NCBI GenBank assembly: GCA_023444055.1
Contig: JAEZRV010000044.1
Span: forward strand, 113,776-177,775
Direction of reading: 5' to 3'
Length of the DNA: 64,000 nucleotides
Source: Bacillota bacterium
Lineage (GTDB): Bacteria; Bacillota; Clostridia; Acetivibrionales; DSM-1351
Shown: one piece after another, positions 63,901 through 64,000 of the stretch
How positions within the stretch are numbered: the stretch's first letter is position 1
How the letters are laid out: each line of letters starts with the position of its first letter
Made by a program: the position numbers and the translations under genes
The notes under the pieces: generated by a model
Seen by the model: only the letters and a program-made list of their open reading frames with translations
Databases searched by the model: none
What the model was told of the DNA's origin: nothing

Positions 63901-64000
63901 GTCTTTGAAGCAGATATAGTATATTTATTTGCTTCCACATTATTCAGCTCATAATATCCACTTGAATTTGTTGTTGTATTCAGGTTACTTGATCCATTTA
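60996..64000 (-). CDS. Surface protein with CarboxypepD-regulatory-like repeats, SLH domains and a lipase domain (partial)
   Basis: At least 1,000 residues; the frame is open to base 64000, so the 5' end is outside. Order: several carboxypeptidase-regulatory-like repeats (SGYYELNNVEANKYTISASK, GKFTIPEVSAGGHLIIASKE, GQYNIAGIAPGTHIVHAKYY), then three SLH segments (ITEKTMYDFRGQVTRLEFCE; GITSGAKGNKFLPTSAITRK; NGIMNGKGKNIFSPNDYASK) that bind the wall's secondary polymer, then an alpha/beta-hydrolase with IPIVFVPGTAGVW, KLIAHSQGNLVSRAYI (nucleophile Ser) and MVAPPNCGV. It is like LCAT/PGAP1-type lipases. Likely wall-attached; substrate unknown. Confidence 0.88.
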   Translation of the reverse strand, partial: NGSSNLNTTTNSSGYYELNNVEANKYTISASKTGYTSYQQNVDVKSSTTKDISMVKVLADSPTMSDFSLNKDTIAIGENVSFSGKIVGNGGIIEKVTINIQGPDDRTLAGQYISKSPNSSTFNLSSIPSFKSGATWMKKPGKYWVEVWAKNKDGVGKRVGEIKEVEVIKLISVSGVVRSKYTNDTLEGVSLTLSNLKTTTVKGGKFTFEKVAASSHIVTAEIKGYSLIDENGNTVKQINKYFNETTNQFNLYMVANTGYSITGYVRTPNGDAIPDVEVKPFAPDVKYDSFAVRTDSNGKFTIPEVSAGGHLIIASKEGYAPEKDSYNVQIPSTGEVNIVMNELTKVYGTVYNGNYFDDTTSKDLVLNGATVWLNLDTPEEAGKYVGRTNASGQYNIAGIAPGTHIVHAKYYGYEEKNLNMQFSAKEAPVPYDIIMIAEQHVPSRWAKPIVTNAYNNGLITEKTMYDFRGQVTRLEFCELAVKLYEKLAGGVDKQKIQNTQRFSDYNDENVIKARAVGITSGAKGNKFLPTSAITRKEICIMIYNMLQKLYPGLTSHNSKSMFNDISSISSTDKNAIAFMAKNGIMNGKGKNIFSPNDYASKEEAITVMVRTFEKRNNFSNNIIPIVFVPGTAGVWPAEYYNNILEWNEKKAAELNAIPTSDTEKRFNFKFKYDISMIVANKFNEAKEKKVNLDAKRYVTNCINDKGESYDYYIDPLADTYLGLITNLGKYNYEKDKNFFVFGYDTVETSISKNAKNLDAYIKYVLSVTKASKVKLIAHSQGNLVSRAYIQNFDGYKNIDRFVMVAPPNCGVTKMYGIYYFGSPKTVDISSFDEKKFMADFQDDALIGLRSIMLDDDVSENSKIKFVKEKLLCAKDMLPVGISNFQTDNNNTFLNSLNDRDSQGFKNFLSLGKKVTIIYGDELQTVSFYKNNGILGWKQKSDTIGDGVVTAESATMNGFLFDGTTETGIFNGKKYKESHGGLIDNKNPDSPFNYIIDLLTK

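Noticed and set aside
1..64000. CRISPR arrays, rRNA genes, prophage structural genes
   Set aside because: No regularly spaced direct repeats with unique spacers, no rRNA-like stretch and no capsid, tail or terminase gene were found; the tandem arrays at 5079, 13079 and 44803 have no spacers.

Overview
The window is A+T-rich, low-GC Firmicutes DNA with strong AGGAGG-type ribosome binding sites. It points to an anaerobic, endospore-forming, cellulosome-type member of the class Clostridia. The evidence is a SCIFF peptide with its radical SAM maturase, a spore photoproduct lyase, a SpoIID-type protein, a secreted metalloprotease ending in a type I dockerin, an S-layer-homology (SLH) lipase and hexuronate catabolism genes. 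The genus-level placement (Ruminiclostridium/Acetivibrio-like) is inference.

Layout. 1-5 kb (minus): queA, tgt, yajC, a TIGR04086 membrane protein, the SCIFF precursor scfA and its maturase scfB (cut by the left edge). 5-13 kb: aspartokinase, a SpoIID/SPOR protein, a lysine-riboswitch-controlled dapA-dapB pair, an ACT-only protein and a DUF624 membrane protein. 13.4-13.75 kb: a consensus promoter, an orphan 5' half of tRNA-Leu, a complete tRNA-Leu(GAG) and a terminator. 13.8-39.06 kb: an accessory region dense in lipoproteins, decayed recombinase and transposase fragments, an orphan double-glycine bacteriocin, a uxaC-kdgA-kdgK operon with a deleted dehydrogenase, an hsdR-less type I modification operon with a half-size HsdS, and a Septu-like ATPase/HNH defence pair with an extra small ORF. 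A decayed 3' half of the same tRNA-Leu lies at 39.02-39.06 kb, in the same orientation as the intact gene, so this stretch may be an old tRNA-associated genomic island.

39-54.5 kb: a chemoreceptor, insertion-sequence debris, a gene cassette bounded by perfect 16-bp inverted repeats, spore photoproduct lyase, a HAD phosphatase, small enzymes, a dockerin metalloprotease, a second and divergent dapB behind a c-di-AMP (ydaO) riboswitch and terminator, an L,D-transpeptidase and moaC. 54.5-60.5 kb: a complete type I restriction-modification operon (hsdM-hsdS-hsdR). 60.9 kb to the right edge: a large surface protein with carboxypeptidase-regulatory-like repeats, SLH domains and a lipase-like alpha/beta-hydrolase domain, its 5' end outside the window.

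How genes work together. Aspartokinase, DapA and DapB feed lysine and cell-wall diaminopimelate synthesis. dapA-dapB is predicted to be lysine-controlled, whereas the second dapB is predicted to answer to c-di-AMP, so the same enzymatic step appears to be under two different signals. UxaC, KdgK and KdgA are parts of hexuronate breakdown, but the oxidoreductase normally encoded between uxaC and kdgA survives only as a C-terminal stub. Three defence-related modules are present: type I without R, Septu-like, and complete type I. No CRISPR array, rRNA operon or intact transposase was seen.
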